Made by a program: the position numbers and the translations under genes. Positions 33,780 to 42,557 of a stretch of 64,000 nt of DNA are shown here, piece by piece. Numbering within the stretch: position 1 is the stretch's first letter; every line of letters begins with the position of its first letter. Source of the DNA: Fusibacter sp963666805 (GTDB taxonomy: Bacteria; Bacillota; Clostridia; Peptostreptococcales; Acidaminobacteraceae); contig CAXXWR010000001.1 of assembly GCA_963666805.2 (NCBI GenBank), forward strand, positions 1-64,000, read 5' to 3'. Below the pieces are notes generated by a model that worked only from the letters and a program-made list of their open reading frames with translations, had not been told where the DNA came from and did no database searches.

Positions 33780-34796
33780 ATGTCAAGTAGTGTTTTAACG
33801 TTTCTTATTGATATAGTGAGTTTTATTGTAGTCTTTGGACTACTTGTATTTGTCCACGAGTTTGGACATTTTATTACAGCAAAGTTAAGCGGTGTAAAAG
33901 TGCGTGAATTTGCCTTGGGAATGGGGCCTGCCTATTTTAAAAAACAAGGGAAAGAGACCCTGTATGCATTGAGAGTTTTTCCTATTGGTGGTTATTGTGA
34001 TATGGAAGAGGACAACGGACCGTCGGATGACCCTAAGAGTTTTTCCAATAAAAAACCCATATTTAGACTTATTATTTTGGCGGCAGGTGCCTTTATGAAC
34101 TTTATTTTAGCCTATGTTTTATTGGTTATTGTCATGTTTGGCGTTGGCTTTGCGACCAATACGTTAAAGGATGTTGTCGAAGATTATCCAGCTGCAGTCG
34201 CTGGAATTGAAGCGGGAGATACAATCGTTGCTGTTGATGGTTTTAACACACCTGAATGGCAGGATATTGTCGATCGTATTAATGAAAGTAAAGGTCAAAC
34301 TTTAACGATTACAGTTGAACGTAATGGCCAAACGTTAAATTATGATGTGACTCCTCAAAATGATTCAGGTGCCTATAAGCTCGGGATTGAAACAAAGACT
34401 GAAAAAAGAATTGGTTCTGCATTTGTTGATGCGGGAAAACAATTTTGGATTTTTATGACGTCCTTGATTGGCTTCCTTGTTAATTTAATAGGACCAGGTA
34501 AAGTTGAAGGAGAAGTTGTAGGCCCTGTTGGTTTATTCCAAACCGTTGGAAAAGCGTCTCAACAAGGGATTATGACTTTGATATTTTTAGCATCGTATAT
34601 TTCAGTTAACTTAGGTATTGTTAACTTATTACCATTTCCAGCACTTGATGGCGGTCGTATTATCTTTGTCTTAATCGAAATGATTAAAGGGTCACCTGTG
34701 GATCCTAAAAAAGAGGGCTATGTGCATGGTGCTGGTTTTATGGTCTTGATTGCATTAATGATTTTCTTAGTATTTAGAGATATTTCTCATCTTTAG
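33780..34796 (+). CDS. rseP: RseP/RasP family site-2 membrane metalloprotease
   Basis: Intramembrane zinc protease that cleaves anti-sigma factors and leftover signal peptides. The HEFGH zinc motif is at residues 26-30 in the first membrane helix. A PDZ domain covers about 135-205 (AAVAGIEAGDTIVAVDG), and the third zinc ligand is in NLLPFPALDGGRI at about 283-295. Four membrane segments fit the family. Length 338. It starts directly after the dxr stop, a common gene pair in firmicutes. The exact substrate cannot be inferred here. Confidence 0.96.
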   Translation: MSSSVLTFLIDIVSFIVVFGLLVFVHEFGHFITAKLSGVKVREFALGMGPAYFKKQGKETLYALRVFPIGGYCDMEEDNGPSDDPKSFSNKKPIFRLIILAAGAFMNFILAYVLLVIVMFGVGFATNTLKDVVEDYPAAVAGIEAGDTIVAVDGFNTPEWQDIVDRINESKGQTLTITVERNGQTLNYDVTPQNDSGAYKLGIETKTEKRIGSAFVDAGKQFWIFMTSLIGFLVNLIGPGKVEGEVVGPVGLFQTVGKASQQGIMTLIFLASYISVNLGIVNLLPFPALDGGRIIFVLIEMIKGSPVDPKKEGYVHGAGFMVLIALMIFLVFRDISHL

Positions 34797-34910
34797 ATAT
34801 GCCATTTAAGATCTATAAAACGATGTCATTTGTAAGGCAGTATACAATTTGAAATACATTCGTTCAGATTTTTGAGTTTGAACTTTGATTGATAGAAAAT
34901 GAGGAAAAAA

Positions 34911-35975
34911 ATGAAAACAAGAGCAATTCATGTTGGTTCATTGCAAATTGGTGGTGGTGCTCCCATTGTTGTCCAATCAATGACCAATACTAAAACGCAT
35001 GATGTTGAAGCAACTGTTAAACAAATACTAGAACTTGAAGAAGCCGGTTGTGAAATGGTAAGAGTGGCAGTTCCAGATATGGAAGCGGCAAAGGCTATTT
35101 CAAAAATAAAATCACAAATTCATATTCCACTTGTTGCAGATATTCACTTTGATTACCGATTAGCTCTTGAAGCTATGGAACAGGGGATTGATAAAATTAG
35201 AATCAATCCTGGAAACATTGGTGATGAAGAGCGCGTTGAAAAAGTAGTTCAAATGGCTAAAACTAAAAAAATTCCTATTCGTATTGGCGTTAACTCCGGT
35301 TCTTTGGAACGTGATATTTATGTCAAATATGGAGGCGTCACTGCAGATGCTCTATGTGAAAGTGCAATGAGACATGTGAAAATATTAGAAAAATATGATT
35401 TTTATGATACGGTGATTTCAATTAAGTCAACACATGTTAAACTGATGGTGGATGCCTATGAAAAGTTAAGTCAATTAGTGGACTATCCCTTACACCTAGG
35501 GGTTACCGAAGCGGGTACTCAATTTTCAGGGACTGTTAAGTCCTCGATTGGTATTGGTGCTCTTTTATTAAGAGGTATCGGGGATACCATTAGAGTCTCT
35601 TTGACGGATGAACCTGTTGAAGAAATCAAAGTTGCTAAGAAAATTTTAGAAGCTTTGGAACTAAGAGACTATGGCGTTAAATTCATATCTTGTCCAACTT
35701 GTGGTCGTACCAACGTTGATTTAGTAGCGGTTACAAATTTACTTGAAAGTAAAGTGTCACATATTAAAAATCCCATAACTGTAGCGGTTATGGGGTGTGC
35801 CGTTAATGGACCTGGAGAAGCGAGAGATGCCGATATTGGTATAGCAGGTGGTAATGGTGAATTTTTACTATTTAAAAAGGGCATTGTCGTCAAAAAATTT
35901 AAAGAAGATGAAATCGTAGAAGCATTGCTCGAAGAACTTGAACAATTAGACAAAGACTATAAAAAAGAATGGTGA
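34911..35975 (+). CDS. ispG: 4-hydroxy-3-methylbut-2-enyl diphosphate synthase (flavodoxin/ferredoxin)
   Basis: [4Fe-4S] enzyme of the MEP pathway. The TIM-barrel part includes PIVVQSMTNTKTHDVEATVKQI, VPLVADIHFDYRLAL-like LVADIHFDYRLALEA and IRINPGNIG. The cluster cysteines lie in ISCPTCGRTNVDL and the conserved MGCAVNGPGEARDADIGIAGG (short anchor: GCAVNGPGEA). I chose ATG 34911, which has GAGGAAAAAA upstream; the earlier ATG at 34899 has no site. Length 354 is the short bacterial form. A 114-base gap precedes it. polC follows after 4 bases. Confidence 0.97.
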   Translation: MKTRAIHVGSLQIGGGAPIVVQSMTNTKTHDVEATVKQILELEEAGCEMVRVAVPDMEAAKAISKIKSQIHIPLVADIHFDYRLALEAMEQGIDKIRINPGNIGDEERVEKVVQMAKTKKIPIRIGVNSGSLERDIYVKYGGVTADALCESAMRHVKILEKYDFYDTVISIKSTHVKLMVDAYEKLSQLVDYPLHLGVTEAGTQFSGTVKSSIGIGALLLRGIGDTIRVSLTDEPVEEIKVAKKILEALELRDYGVKFISCPTCGRTNVDLVAVTNLLESKVSHIKNPITVAVMGCAVNGPGEARDADIGIAGGNGEFLLFKKGIVVKKFKEDEIVEALLEELEQLDKDYKKEW

Positions 35976-35979
35976 TTAA

Positions 35980-38900
35980 ATGAGTTTTGAACAATTGATT
36001 GGTAAACACTTACAAATCAATGATTTTGAAATACAAAAGATTGAATATAAAAAAGAGATTGAAACAATACGAATTATGATGTCGACACCTCATGCTGTTG
36101 ACCATCAACGTATTAATGCACTTAAAGAAGATATCTGTTCCAATTTAGAGTTTATTCGTCAAGTGGATATAGGCATTGATGTTTTAGCAGGACAAACGAT
36201 TAACAGAGAAGACTTAGATGACAATCTCATTAAAGATCACTGGAAAAGTATTTTTAATGTTATTCGAAGAAAGAGTCCAGCAGTAGCAAGCATTATTAAA
36301 AAATCAAAAGTTGAAATAGAAGCGAATACTATTCGTATTACTTTTGCTGATGAAGGACTTGAAAACACCTTTCATAAATATGGGACGGCAGAAATGATTG
36401 ACCGTATTTGTCGGGAAAATCTTAGTGTTGGTGTTAATGTTCAAACTGAAGCGATGATGGATGCCGTTGATGGACTTCGAGATTTTCAAAAGGTACAAGA
36501 TGAACTTGAAGTTGCCTTAGTTGCAAATCAAATACAAGCCTTTTCCGAAGAGGCACTTTTAGCTCAAAAAAAAGCTAGCGCACCATCAGGGGCAAGTGGT
36601 AAATCAAAAGGACCTGGGATTATTTATCGTAATCGCATAAAGAGGGACTTATCCTCTATTATGGATATTATCAACGAAGAAGAAGTATACGCTATTGAAG
36701 GAAAAGTAATCACTACAGAGTCACGTGAACTTAAGGGCGGAAAAATTCTTTATAAGATGTATTTATCAGATCTTTCTAATGCCATATGCTGCAAAGCTTT
36801 TTTAAAGAAGAAAGAATTTGAAGAAGTGGATGAAGCAATCAAGCAAGACATGTGGATTAAAGTGGAGGGTGTTAATCGCTATGACACTTATGACCGTGAA
36901 AAAGTCATTATGATTCAATCTATCAATGCGGGTAAAGTTGAAGCGAAGCGAATGGATGAATCAGAAGAAAAGCGTGTTGAACTTCATCTTCATACCAATA
37001 TGAGCGAAATGGATGGTATTACAAGTGTTAAAGAGATTGTAAAAACTGCTATTGAATGGGGACATCCTGCTATTGCTATTACAGATCATGGTGTTCTACA
37101 GGCTTTCCCAGATGCAGCAAATGCTGCGGGGGATGACATAAAAGTAATCTATGGTGTAGAAGGTTATCTTATTGATGACGAGAAGCCATTGATTAAAAAT
37201 GCTACTGATTATCCGATTGCAGGAACCTATGTTGTTTTTGATATTGAAACAACAGGTTTTTCTTATAATAATGATAAGATGATTGAAATTGGAGCTGTCA
37301 AAATAAGAGATGGTGGCGTTATTGACCGTTTTAGTGAGTTTATTAATCCCGAAAGACCTATTCCTAGTAAAATAGTGGAGCTTACCCACATTGATGACAG
37401 TATGGTAAGCGGTGCACCAACCGTTGATGAAATATTGCCACGTTTTATGGATTTTATTGGTGATGTTCCTGTTGTTGCACACAATGCAACTTTTGACTGT
37501 TCTTTTATACGTTATAATTGTGAGAAATTAGGATTGCCTTTTAACAATCTTATAGTAGATACTTTAGCATTAAGTCGTTTGTTATTGACCGATATTAAAC
37601 GTCATAACTTGAAAGCAATCACCAGAAAACTTAAAATACCACTTGATGGGCACCATAGAGCTGTTGTTGATGCAGAGTCAACCAGCCTCGTACTCATTCG
37701 TTTCTTTGAGATGTTAAAGGAACTTAATGTCACTGACCTTCAAGGTATTAATGCCTATGCAAGTGAAAATATGAATTTTCAAGTGATGGATATGAATCAT
37801 GTCATTATTCTCGCTCAAAATCAAACGGGGCTTAGAAATCTTTATGAAGTGGTTTCTCACTCAAGCCTACAAACTTTCTATCGAAAACCGAGAGTTCCTA
37901 AAAGTCTTTTAAGAGAAAAAAGGGAAGGCTTAATCATTGGGAGTGCTTGTGAAGCGGGCGAACTCTACAAAGGCATCATGAACAATCTCGAAGAAGAAGA
38001 TATCAGAAAGATAGGTGCTTTTTATGATTATCTAGAAATTCAACCAGTAGGAAATAATGCCTTTATGGTTGAAAATGGTCGTGTAGCTGGCTTTGAAGAA
38101 CTTCAAAGTATTAATAAACGCATATTAGCGTTGGGAGATTCTTTAGGTATTCCAACGGTTGCAACCTGTGATGTCCATTTCTTAAATCCAGAAGATGAAG
38201 TGTATCGACGCATTCTTATGGCAGGTTCAGGTTTTTCAGATGCGGACAATCAAGCACCACTCTATTTAAGAACGACAGAAGAAATGCTTGAAGAATTTGC
38301 TTATCTTGGAGATCGAGCAAAAGAAGTGGTTATAGATAATACCAATGCTATAGCAGAACGTTGTGATGCTATTTTACCAGTGCCTAAAGGTACTTTTCCA
38401 CCTAAAATTGATGGTGCAGACGAAGAATTTACAGAAATGTGTTGGGCAAAGGCTAAACGTATTTATGGTGAACCTCTTCCTGAAATTGTAGAGAAACGCC
38501 TTGATAGGGAATTGACTTCCATTATTGGTAATGGTTACGGTGTTATGTACATTATCGCCCAAAAGTTAGTTGCCAAATCACTTGAAGATGGATTTTTGGT
38601 TGGGTCAAGAGGGTCAGTTGGTTCTTCTTTTGCAGCTACTATGAGTGATATTACAGAGGTTAATCCCTTACCGCCGCATTATGTGTGTTCTCAATGTAAA
38701 CATTCTGAATTTATCACAGATGGTTCATATTCTGCAGGGGTAGATATGCCTGACAAAAATTGTCCTGAGTGTGGAACCCCTTATACAAAAGATGGCCACG
38801 CCATTCCATTTGAAACCTTCTTAGGTTTTAATGGTGACAAAGAGCCAGATATTGACCTTAACTTTGCCGGTATCTATCAGGCCAATGCTCATAAGTATTG

Positions 38901-40266
38901 TGAAGTCTTATTCGGTAAAGGTAAGACCTTTAAGGCTGGTACGATTGGAACCATAGCAGAAAAAACAGCCTATGGTTATGTTATGAAGTATTTTGAAGAA
39001 CGCAGTATGGACGTACACCGCTATGAAATAGAACGATTATCTCGTGGTTTAACAGGTATAAAGAGAACTTCTGGACAGCATCCTGGTGGGATTATGGTTG
39101 TTCCGAGAGACAATGATATTCATAATTTCTGTCCGATTCAGTATCCTGCAAATGATACCAGTTCTGATGTTATTACCACTCATTTTGATTATCATTCTAT
39201 CAGTGGCCGACTCCTCAAACTGGATATACTGGGACACGACGTTCCGACCATTATCAAGTACTTGGAGCAGTTAACAGGTGTTGATGTCTTTAATATTCCT
39301 TTAGATGATCCAGAGACAATGGCGATATTTACGACAATTGACACACTTAACATTCAAGATGATTCCTATACACTTGATATTGGTAGTTTGGGTATTCCTG
39401 AATTTGGAACAAAATTTGTTAGACAAATGCTTAAGGACACACAGCCTAAAAACTTCTCTGACCTTGTGAGAATTTCAGGACTTTCCCATGGGACAGATGT
39501 TTGGCTCAATAATGCACAAGATCTTGTAAGAGATGATGTTGTAACGATTAAAGATGTTATTGCTACTCGTGATGATATTATGAACTATCTTTTACAAAAA
39601 GATCTCGAGCCTCTTTTCTCCTTTAAGACAATGGAAAAAGTTAGAAAGGGTAAAGGCTTGACTGAGGATGATATTTCGCACATGAAAGAAAAGGATGTGC
39701 CCGATTGGTATATTAACTCTTGTCAAAAGATTAAATATATGTTCCCGAAAGCCCATGCCGTTGCATATGTAATGATGTCGGTGCGAATTGCTTATTTTAA
39801 AGTACATCATCCGCTTGCTTTTTATGCAACTTACTTTTCAATTAAAGTAGATGATTTTGACGCAGAATTGATTTGTAAGGGTGTTGATGTTGTTCGTAGC
39901 AAAATGAAAGAAATAAATGAAATCGAGAAACCCTCTAAAAAGGAACAAGATTTATATTCTATTTTAGAAATTGTAGATGAGTTTTATGCAAGAGGTCTTC
40001 AATTCATGAAAGTAGACTTAGAAAAATCAGAAGCAGAACGGTTTACAATAGTTGACAATAAAGTTTTACCGCCATTCTTAGCATTACAAGGTGTGGGGGC
40101 AAGTGCAGCAGTCAGTATTGAAGAGATAAGAAATGAATGTCATGATTTCTTATCTATTGAAGATTTCCAAATGAAAACACGTGTATCTAAAACGGTTATT
40201 GAAGCTTTAAAGGAGCATGGATGTTTTAAAGATTTACCTGATGGCAATCAGCTCTCTTTATTCTAA
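35980..40266 (+). CDS. polC: DNA polymerase III alpha subunit, PolC type
   Basis: Main replicative polymerase of low-GC Gram-positives, with built-in proofreading. Order of parts in 1428 residues: N-terminal domain to about 215; OB fold about 235-325; first half of the PHP domain from about 332 (VELHLHTNMSEMDG); inserted DnaQ-like 3'-5' exonuclease from about 416 (YVVFDIETTGFS to GHHRAVVDAEST); rest of PHP; palm with GSRGSVGSSFAA; a four-cysteine zinc site near 902 (CSQCKH...CPECG); catalytic DIDLNF near 956; helix-hairpin-helix and C-terminal part. Length is typical. Start four bases after ispG. Confidence 0.98.
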   Translation: MSFEQLIGKHLQINDFEIQKIEYKKEIETIRIMMSTPHAVDHQRINALKEDICSNLEFIRQVDIGIDVLAGQTINREDLDDNLIKDHWKSIFNVIRRKSPAVASIIKKSKVEIEANTIRITFADEGLENTFHKYGTAEMIDRICRENLSVGVNVQTEAMMDAVDGLRDFQKVQDELEVALVANQIQAFSEEALLAQKKASAPSGASGKSKGPGIIYRNRIKRDLSSIMDIINEEEVYAIEGKVITTESRELKGGKILYKMYLSDLSNAICCKAFLKKKEFEEVDEAIKQDMWIKVEGVNRYDTYDREKVIMIQSINAGKVEAKRMDESEEKRVELHLHTNMSEMDGITSVKEIVKTAIEWGHPAIAITDHGVLQAFPDAANAAGDDIKVIYGVEGYLIDDEKPLIKNATDYPIAGTYVVFDIETTGFSYNNDKMIEIGAVKIRDGGVIDRFSEFINPERPIPSKIVELTHIDDSMVSGAPTVDEILPRFMDFIGDVPVVAHNATFDCSFIRYNCEKLGLPFNNLIVDTLALSRLLLTDIKRHNLKAITRKLKIPLDGHHRAVVDAESTSLVLIRFFEMLKELNVTDLQGINAYASENMNFQVMDMNHVIILAQNQTGLRNLYEVVSHSSLQTFYRKPRVPKSLLREKREGLIIGSACEAGELYKGIMNNLEEEDIRKIGAFYDYLEIQPVGNNAFMVENGRVAGFEELQSINKRILALGDSLGIPTVATCDVHFLNPEDEVYRRILMAGSGFSDADNQAPLYLRTTEEMLEEFAYLGDRAKEVVIDNTNAIAERCDAILPVPKGTFPPKIDGADEEFTEMCWAKAKRIYGEPLPEIVEKRLDRELTSIIGNGYGVMYIIAQKLVAKSLEDGFLVGSRGSVGSSFAATMSDITEVNPLPPHYVCSQCKHSEFITDGSYSAGVDMPDKNCPECGTPYTKDGHAIPFETFLGFNGDKEPDIDLNFAGIYQANAHKYCEVLFGKGKTFKAGTIGTIAEKTAYGYVMKYFEERSMDVHRYEIERLSRGLTGIKRTSGQHPGGIMVVPRDNDIHNFCPIQYPANDTSSDVITTHFDYHSISGRLLKLDILGHDVPTIIKYLEQLTGVDVFNIPLDDPETMAIFTTIDTLNIQDDSYTLDIGSLGIPEFGTKFVRQMLKDTQPKNFSDLVRISGLSHGTDVWLNNAQDLVRDDVVTIKDVIATRDDIMNYLLQKDLEPLFSFKTMEKVRKGKGLTEDDISHMKEKDVPDWYINSCQKIKYMFPKAHAVAYVMMSVRIAYFKVHHPLAFYATYFSIKVDDFDAELICKGVDVVRSKMKEINEIEKPSKKEQDLYSILEIVDEFYARGLQFMKVDLEKSEAERFTIVDNKVLPPFLALQGVGASAAVSIEEIRNECHDFLSIEDFQMKTRVSKTVIEALKEHGCFKDLPDGNQLSLF

Positions 40267-40267
40267 T

Positions 40268-40296
40268 TTGCATCTTTAGCCAATGTATGGTATAAT
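40268..40296 (+). promoter_or_regulatory. SigA promoter of the rimP-nusA-infB operon
   Basis: TTGCAT (40268-40273), 17-base spacer, TATAAT (40291-40296), immediately after the polC stop. Predicted start near 40303 gives a leader of about 112 bases before rimP. Confidence 0.8.
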
Positions 40297-40324
40297 TTAC
40301 GTGATTGAATAGCGTATGTTTAAG

Positions 40325-40348
40325 AAAGAGTGGGGATTCCCACTCTTT
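40325..40348 (+). promoter_or_regulatory. Stem-loop in the rimP leader
   Basis: AAAGAGTGGG (40325-40334), loop GATT, CCCACTCTTT (40339-40348): a perfect ten-base stem, followed by GTTGTTGC rather than a clean T-tract. It may be a weak attenuator or an RNase III/Y processing site for the nusA-infB operon. Confidence 0.6.
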
Positions 40349-40414
40349 GTTGTTGCAGAGGACAAATTGACTTATAAAAATTAAATATATATATATTTTG
40401 AAAGAAGGTGGCGT

Positions 40415-40882
40415 ATGAAAAAGAAACGTGTCGTGGACGTTGTTAAAGACATTGTAATGCCTTATCTTAATGAAAAAGAAATTGAACTCGTAGATGTTGA
40501 ATTTGTTAAAGAAGGTCCTTATAGGTACTTAAGAGTGACTATTGACAACGAGCCAGGAATTAGCTTAGACGATTGTGCGGATGTAAGCCGATATATCAAT
40601 GAGAGAATTGATAAAGCCGATCCTATTGAAGAACAATACTTCTTAGAAGTAACTTCTCCAGGTGTAGAAAGACCACTCAAAAAAGACAGTGATTTTACAC
40701 GGTTTGCAGGCGAAAAAGTTCAACTTAAACTCTATCAACCTTACGAAGGTCAAAAGGTAATAGTCGGTGAACTTGTTGGACTCATTAATGATGACATTGT
40801 TGTGAATCATGAAAAAATGGGTCGTGTAGAAATTCCAAAAAGTAAAGTATCACTGACAAAAATAGTAGTCGATTTTGATTAG
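40415..40882 (+). CDS. rimP: Ribosome maturation factor RimP
   Basis: Assists assembly of the 30S subunit. The 155-residue protein shows ELVDVEFVKEGPYRYLRVTIDNEPGISLDDCADVSRYI (short anchor: GISLDDCADVSRYI), DYFLEVTSPGVERPL-like YFLEVTSPGVERPLKK, and a C-terminal Sm-like barrel. It leads the classic rimP-nusA-rnpM-ylxQ-infB-rbfA order. GAAGGTGG precedes ATG 40415. It ends 13 bases before the nusA start. Confidence 0.97.
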   Translation: MKKKRVVDVVKDIVMPYLNEKEIELVDVEFVKEGPYRYLRVTIDNEPGISLDDCADVSRYINERIDKADPIEEQYFLEVTSPGVERPLKKDSDFTRFAGEKVQLKLYQPYEGQKVIVGELVGLINDDIVVNHEKMGRVEIPKSKVSLTKIVVDFD

Positions 40883-40895
40883 GAGGGGGATAACA

Positions 40896-41981
40896 GTGAA
40901 GAGCGAATTGTTACTGGCTTTAGAACAATTAGAAAAAGAAAAAGGCTTAGAACTTGAAATGCTGTTTGACGTAATTGAAGATGCTGTTGTAAAAGCCTAC
41001 AAAAATAATTTTGGAGCAACACATAATGTTGAGGTAGAACTCAATAGACAAACGGGAGAAATTAACGTTTATTCTGTTAGAATTGTCGCAGATGAAGTAT
41101 TAGATGATATTACTCAAATTTCAGTTGAAGAAGCACAAAAGATTGATGCTGACTATGTGAGTGGCGATATTGTCAAAGAAAAGGTAACACCTCGTGATTT
41201 TGGTAGAATTGCAGCTCAATCTGCTAAACAAGTGGTGGTACAAAAAATCAGAGAAGCAGAACGCAATGTTATCTTTGACGAATTTGCATCAAGAGAATCT
41301 GAAATCGTCAATGGCGTGATTCATAGAATTTCCAAAGGAACTATTTTTATTAATTTAGGTCGTACAGAAGCGATACTATCGCTTAATGAACAAGTTCCTA
41401 ATGAAATATACAATCAAGGTGAGCGCATTAAAACGTACATTACAGAAGTTAAAAATGCAACAAAAGGACCGCAAATCTTTGTTTCAAGAACTCATCCTGG
41501 ATTGGTTAAACGTTTATTTGAACTGGAAGTGCCAGAAATCTATGATGGCGAAGTTGAAATTAAATCAATTTCAAGAGAACCAGGTTCAAGAACTAAAATA
41601 GCAGTCTATGCTAATAATGAAGACCTTGATCCAGTTGGTGCATGTGTTGGTCAAAAAGGTCATCGTGTTCAAGCTATTGTTGAAGAACTTCAAGGTGAAA
41701 AGATTGATATTATTGAGTGGAATGAAAATCCTGCAATCTTAATCTCTAATGCACTTAGTCCTTCGAAAGTTATGCGCGTTGAGGTTGATGAAGAAGAAAA
41801 TTCAGCACTTGTTGTTGTTCCGGATTATCAATTATCATTAGCCATTGGTAAAGAAGGACAAAATGCAAGACTGGCTGCTAAACTAACTGGCTGGAAAATC
41901 GATATTAAAAGTGAGACACAGTACAAAGAATATCTTAAAGAGATAGGTGAGTACGAAGAAGTCTATGGAGATGATGAATAG
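40896..41981 (+). CDS. nusA: Transcription elongation/termination factor NusA
   Basis: RNA polymerase-associated factor for pausing, termination and antitermination. The N-terminal polymerase-binding domain is at about 1-120 (KGLELEMLFDVIEDAVVKAYKNNFG). The S1 domain is at about 130-200, KH1 at about 230-275 (DPVGACVGQKGHRVQAIVEEL) and KH2 at about 300-345 (LAIGKEGQNARLAAKLTGWKIDI). There are no C-terminal acidic repeats, normal for firmicutes. I chose GTG 40896 after AGGAGGGGG; a TTG at 40875 overlaps rimP. Length 361. Confidence 0.98.
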   Translation: MKSELLLALEQLEKEKGLELEMLFDVIEDAVVKAYKNNFGATHNVEVELNRQTGEINVYSVRIVADEVLDDITQISVEEAQKIDADYVSGDIVKEKVTPRDFGRIAAQSAKQVVVQKIREAERNVIFDEFASRESEIVNGVIHRISKGTIFINLGRTEAILSLNEQVPNEIYNQGERIKTYITEVKNATKGPQIFVSRTHPGLVKRLFELEVPEIYDGEVEIKSISREPGSRTKIAVYANNEDLDPVGACVGQKGHRVQAIVEELQGEKIDIIEWNENPAILISNALSPSKVMRVEVDEEENSALVVVPDYQLSLAIGKEGQNARLAAKLTGWKIDIKSETQYKEYLKEIGEYEEVYGDDE

Positions 41982-41983
41982 CT

Positions 41984-42247
41984 ATGAAGAAAGTGCCAAT
42001 GAGAAAGTGTATTGGTTGCGGTGAACAGAAGCCGAAAAAAGAATTAATTAGAGTTGTAAAAAACAAAGAAGATCAAGTGTTCGTTGACTTTACAGGAAAA
42101 GCCAATGGACGTGGGGCATATATTTGTCAGGATAAAAACTGTTTTGATTTGGCCCAAAAGAGAAATGCGTTTAATCGAGCATTAGAAACTAAAATTTCTG
42201 ATGAAGTGTTTAACGCACTTAAAGAGAGGTTGAACGATAGTGAATAA
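41984..42247 (+). CDS. rnpM: RNase P modulator RnpM (YlxR)
   Basis: Small YlxR-family RNA-binding protein of 87 residues; the family binds RNase P RNA and modulates its activity. Signature: PMRKCIGCGEQKPKKELIRVV, then GRGAYICQDKNCFDLAQKR. The four Cys (CIGC, CQDKNC) are as expected. It starts 2 bases after the nusA stop and overlaps the next gene by 8 bases. Confidence 0.95.
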   Translation: MKKVPMRKCIGCGEQKPKKELIRVVKNKEDQVFVDFTGKANGRGAYICQDKNCFDLAQKRNAFNRALETKISDEVFNALKERLNDSE

Positions 42248-42542
42248 TGTGTTAACGCTTATAGGATTTGCACGTAAATCTGGTAATTTAATAATTGGTG
42301 AAACTCAATGTGAGTTGGGGGTAAAAACAAAGAAGATATCACTTCTAATAATTGCTTCGGATATGAATCATAAGACGGTTGAGAGGATGACCCAGTTGTG
42401 TAATAATGAAGGCGTTCCATATAAAGTAATGATGTCCAAAACGGAATTATCATCGGCAATTGGTAAGGAAAATGTTGGACTGTTCGGAATTTCAAATAAG
42501 AAATTTTCTAGAGCATTGATTGAAGCAATCGATGCGCTATAA
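42240..42542 (+). CDS. L7Ae/L30e-family putative RNA-binding protein YlxQ
   Basis: 100-residue protein of the L7Ae/L30e/S12e/Gadd45 fold, the YlxQ family placed between rnpM and infB in firmicutes. Visible: LIGFARKSGNLIIGETQCELGVKTKKISLLIIASDMNHKTVERM and GIPYKVMMSK-like VPYKVMMSKTELSSAIGKENVGLFGI (short anchors: GFARKSGNLIIGE; ELSSAIGKENVGLFGI). It probably binds kink-turn-like RNA; the physiological target is not known. Start is GTG 42240 inside the rnpM end, with AGAGAGGTTGAAC upstream. Confidence 0.93.
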   Translation: MNNVLTLIGFARKSGNLIIGETQCELGVKTKKISLLIIASDMNHKTVERMTQLCNNEGVPYKVMMSKTELSSAIGKENVGLFGISNKKFSRALIEAIDAL

Positions 42543-42557
42543 CACGGAGGTGAACCT

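Noticed and set aside
34797..34910. Promoter for ispG in the 114-base gap after rseP
   Set aside because: TTGTAA is present, but the matching -10 at 17 bases is AATACA, a poor fit; I see no convincing promoter or terminator.
37096..37482. 128-codon open frame on the - strand within polC
   Set aside because: It lies antisense to the PHP/exonuclease region of polC; the composition and absence of a start site indicate a shadow.
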